This document shows positions 62,655 through 64,000 of a stretch of 64,000 nucleotides of DNA, piece by piece. Made by a program: the position numbers and the translations under genes. This stretch comes from Cyanobacteria bacterium SIG26 (GTDB lineage: Bacteria > Cyanobacteriota > Vampirovibrionia > Gastranaerophilales > Gastranaerophilaceae), in contig SUTS01000009.1 of NCBI GenBank assembly GCA_015152555.1, positions 1-64,000 on the forward strand, in the 5' to 3' direction. The notes under the pieces are model-generated. The model was not told the DNA's origin, did not search any database, and was given only the letters and a program-made list of their open reading frames with translations. How positions within the stretch are numbered: position 1 is the first letter of the stretch; each line of letters opens with the position of its first letter.

Positions 62655-62903
62655 ATGAAAAAGATTATTGCGACATTATTATGTTTAACTATTACAACTC
62701 CGTGCTTTGCAATTGATAGAAGACATGCTGGCCCTCGTCCAATACCAATGATAATGCATTCAGCTCCTCATTCTCAAATGCATAGACCTCCACATCACCC
62801 ACCAGTATACAGACACCACAGAGTCTCTACAGGAGCTAAAGTCGCTGGTGCTGTTGTCGGAGTTGCGGGGTTAGCATTACTTGTAGCAGCAATTGCAGAT
62901 TAA
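62655..62903 (+). CDS. Small secreted His/Pro-rich protein
   Basis: An 82-aa protein with a signal peptide (MKKIIATLLCLTITTPCFA), then a His/Pro-rich section (about 20-57) with some ten His in the pattern HSAPHSQMHRPPHHPPVYRHH, and a C-terminal hydrophobic Gly/Ala/Val helix (TGAKVAGAVVGVAGLALLVAAIA). It is probably periplasmic and tethered by the second helix. The His cluster may bind nickel, zinc or copper. AAGGAGGT before the ATG is a perfect ribosome-binding site, and a terminator lies 50 nt downstream. Confidence 0.75.
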   Translation: MKKIIATLLCLTITTPCFAIDRRHAGPRPIPMIMHSAPHSQMHRPPHHPPVYRHHRVSTGAKVAGAVVGVAGLALLVAAIAD

Positions 62904-62951
62904 AATTTTATTCACCTATTCCTAACTTTACAGTTAAAATCTTAACCCTAT

Positions 62952-62983
62952 AAGCACTCTGATAAAGAGTGCTTTTGTTTTTT
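62952..62983 (+). terminator. Intrinsic terminator
   Basis: AAGCACTCT pairs with AGAGTGCTT around the loop GATAA, followed by TTGTTTTTT. It ends the His-rich protein gene. Confidence 0.9.
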
Positions 62984-63052
62984 AATAAATTTGTAACAAA
63001 TTCTTAATATTTTCATCAAAAAATTAAAGTTTTCAAAAATTATGCCGATATA

Positions 63053-63142
63053 TATAATACGAAATAAAACAAAACTAATTTTCCTCCTTTTCCCCTACTA
63101 TATAACTAACCTACTTAATCGGAACCACAAGGTTCCTTTTTT
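63053..63142 (+). ncRNA. Candidate small RNA with CU-rich anti-Shine-Dalgarno stretch
   Basis: The 325-bp gap between the His-rich gene and the next gene holds two terminators. The second (63121-63142: GGAACC, ACAA, GGTTCC, six T) has no gene in front of it. Upstream lies a perfect TATAAT (63053-63058), which would start a transcript of about 78 nt near 63065. Its unpaired part contains 17 pyrimidines (63079-63095, with TCCTCC then TCCCC) complementary to Shine-Dalgarno sequences. Only a weak -35 is seen. It could instead be an attenuated leader for the gene at 63229. Confidence 0.4.
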
Positions 63143-63228
63143 ATTGCTTTATATAAGATATAAACAAAAAATAATTATAGAAAAATTTTTATTTGTGTGG
63201 TTATATAAAATGTATCAGGAGCAAAAAA

Positions 63229-63657
63229 ATGAACATAAACTGTACAAAATATTTACCGGTAATTCCCCCAAATACATACAAACAAATTGCCAGAAATGCA
63301 GCTACGGCATTAGATAACTCATTATCACCAAAATACACATTAGCAAGAGCTAAGTATACAAAGCTACTTGAACATACAACATACCATCCTACATTAGGAA
63401 TGATTGCTCAACATGAAGTTTTTAAAACAAAAACAAAGGATTTTCCTTTGAATTTCGAATTAAATTTAAATAAACTAAAACAAATGCCTAGCATAAAATA
63501 TTTACAAAAAATATTAGATAACAGAATACAAGAGCTTTACCCCAAAACTGCAAAAATAAGACAATACATTATAACAAACGATAGAATACAACTAGATAAA
63601 GTAACAAAATCAAAAGGCTATAGTATATTTGACAAGTTAAAAATACTTATAAAATAA
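63229..63657 (+). CDS. Hypothetical protein, 142 aa
   Basis: Not recognised. CAGGAGC 6 nt before the ATG supports the start. It is a basic, Lys/Thr/Tyr-rich, helical-looking protein with no signal peptide. The N-terminus (MNINCTKYLPVIPPNTYKQIARNAATALDNS) starts M-N-I like the proteins with the shared signature, but a clear F-x-G is missing. It shares a bidirectional terminator with the convergent TM2 gene. Confidence 0.65.
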   Translation: MNINCTKYLPVIPPNTYKQIARNAATALDNSLSPKYTLARAKYTKLLEHTTYHPTLGMIAQHEVFKTKTKDFPLNFELNLNKLKQMPSIKYLQKILDNRIQELYPKTAKIRQYIITNDRIQLDKVTKSKGYSIFDKLKILIK

Positions 63658-63660
63658 CAA

Positions 63661-63695
63661 AAAGAACGGCGGGATAAAATCCCGCCGTTCTTTTT
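63661..63695. terminator. Bidirectional intrinsic terminator
   Basis: AAGAACGGCGGGAT pairs with ATCCCGCCGTTCTT around an AAA loop, with A and T runs at the two sides. It lies between the convergent genes ending at 63657 and 63706. Confidence 0.9.
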
Positions 63696-63705
63696 CAAAA
63701 CAAAA

Positions 63706-64000
63706 TCAACCTGCCATACTAGCCCCAATAAATGTACCTATCAACGCAAAAACAGCCGCTGAATATAATAAAGTTGTTAATAAACCTAATACCACAACTG
63801 CAATATACATATACCCAAGAACGGGTAGTCTTTCGTATAAATCACTACCGTCAGCATGCTGGAACTGACCAACCGCAATTCTAATTCCATCAACAACAGT
63901 CCAAATTAATGCAATCGGAGAAAATACACCGGTTATAGTTAAAATAGCAATAGCCCAAGCCGTGCCGGATTTACCTGTATAAAATCTGTGAGCACCAAAA
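63706..64000 (-). CDS. TM2-domain membrane protein (5' part beyond the window)
   Basis: The frame is open to the right edge of the window, so the start is not seen; 98 codons are present, stop at 63706-63708. The visible part begins FGAHRFYTGKSGTAWAIAILT and goes on to IALIWTVVDGIRIAVGQF. HRFYTGK followed by a hydrophobic segment, a G turn and W-x-x-x-D is the TM2 domain pattern. A further hydrophobic pair follows (about 61-97). Function of such small TM2 proteins in bacteria is unknown. Confidence 0.75.
   Translation of the reverse strand, partial: FGAHRFYTGKSGTAWAIAILTITGVFSPIALIWTVVDGIRIAVGQFQHADGSDLYERLPVLGYMYIAVVVLGLLTTLLYSAAVFALIGTFIGASMAG

Noticed and set aside
63042-63317. 91-codon frame overlapping the candidate sRNA and the start of the last full gene
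   Set aside because: It crosses a strong terminator and overlaps a gene with a better ribosome-binding site; the product is a low-complexity Ile/Lys/Tyr sequence.
1-64000. CRISPR arrays, rRNA, tRNA genes, insertion sequences
   Set aside because: No regularly spaced repeats, no cloverleaf or rRNA-like sequence and no transposase were recognised by eye; short tRNA genes could still be missed.

Overview
The window is AT-rich (roughly one third G+C by eye), densely packed bacterial DNA with short intergenic gaps and several overlapping gene ends. It most resembles a non-photosynthetic, gut-type relative of the Cyanobacteria (Melainabacteria/Vampirovibrionia, probably Gastranaerophilales). This is an inference from four things: a DUF4330 protein, a family I know chiefly from Cyanobacteria; a CHASE2-GGDEF sensor; anaerobic metabolism (pyruvate formate-lyase with its activase, a flavoprotein-rubredoxin) with no respiratory or photosynthetic genes in view; and many lineage-type hypotheticals that share an N-terminal signature. 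Heptose kinase, O-antigen ligase and AsmA-like genes point to a double-membrane, LPS-bearing envelope.

Layout. 1-600: gene-free GC-rich palindromes and homopolymers. 599-5628: a small unknown gene, then yebC, a diguanylate cyclase, tsaE and tsaB, then an unknown protein with a 14-C coding tract. 5.7-9.9 kb: zinc ribbon, two unknowns, and an envelope operon (heptose kinase, DUF4330, O-antigen ligase). 10-15 kb: a possible TIM-barrel hydrolase and the pyruvate formate-lyase system, in which the glycyl-radical domain is a separate gene. 15.2-18.6 kb: holin-like protein, Ser-rich protein, acyltransferase, zincin and HTH protein. 18.6-29.1 kb: a 1792-aa GNAT-repeat protein, an AsmA-like protein and a TPR membrane protein. 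29.1-35.9 kb: NAD synthetase with a degenerate glutaminase domain, a solitary adenine methylase, a degenerate M48-like protein, XRE and cupin proteins, a CHAP-like peptidase and a lone sugar ABC permease. 36-47.7 kb: unknown protein, SstT, CHASE2-GGDEF, NTPase-TPR, rsmG, yjbQ, DUF2400, rsgA, prenyl synthase and a PAP2-like protein. 47.7-53.8 kb: EF-hand protein, secreted unknown, zincin, and prfA-rnpM-infB. 53.9-64 kb: a leader-peptide/terminator arrangement before an unknown gene, flavoredoxin-rubredoxin, mntP, DUF4127, menG, DUF4013, uvrB, dedA, a His-rich secreted protein, a possible sRNA and a TM2 protein cut by the window edge.

The observations most worth follow-up are: (i) a bipartite N-terminal signature (M-N/Q-hydrophobic start, then x-F-x-G/A within about 60 residues) on at least six unrelated proteins; (ii) the split pyruvate formate-lyase; (iii) a leader peptide with a Ser-codon run and mutually exclusive hairpins before the gene at 54160; (iv) ten genes without a Shine-Dalgarno whose -10 box lies 6-9 nt before the start codon, as expected of leaderless mRNAs; (v) enzymes that have lost a catalytic residue (NadE glutaminase Cys, first His of an M48-like HExxH); and (vi) a candidate CU-rich sRNA. 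All functions are read from motifs by eye; no database search was run.
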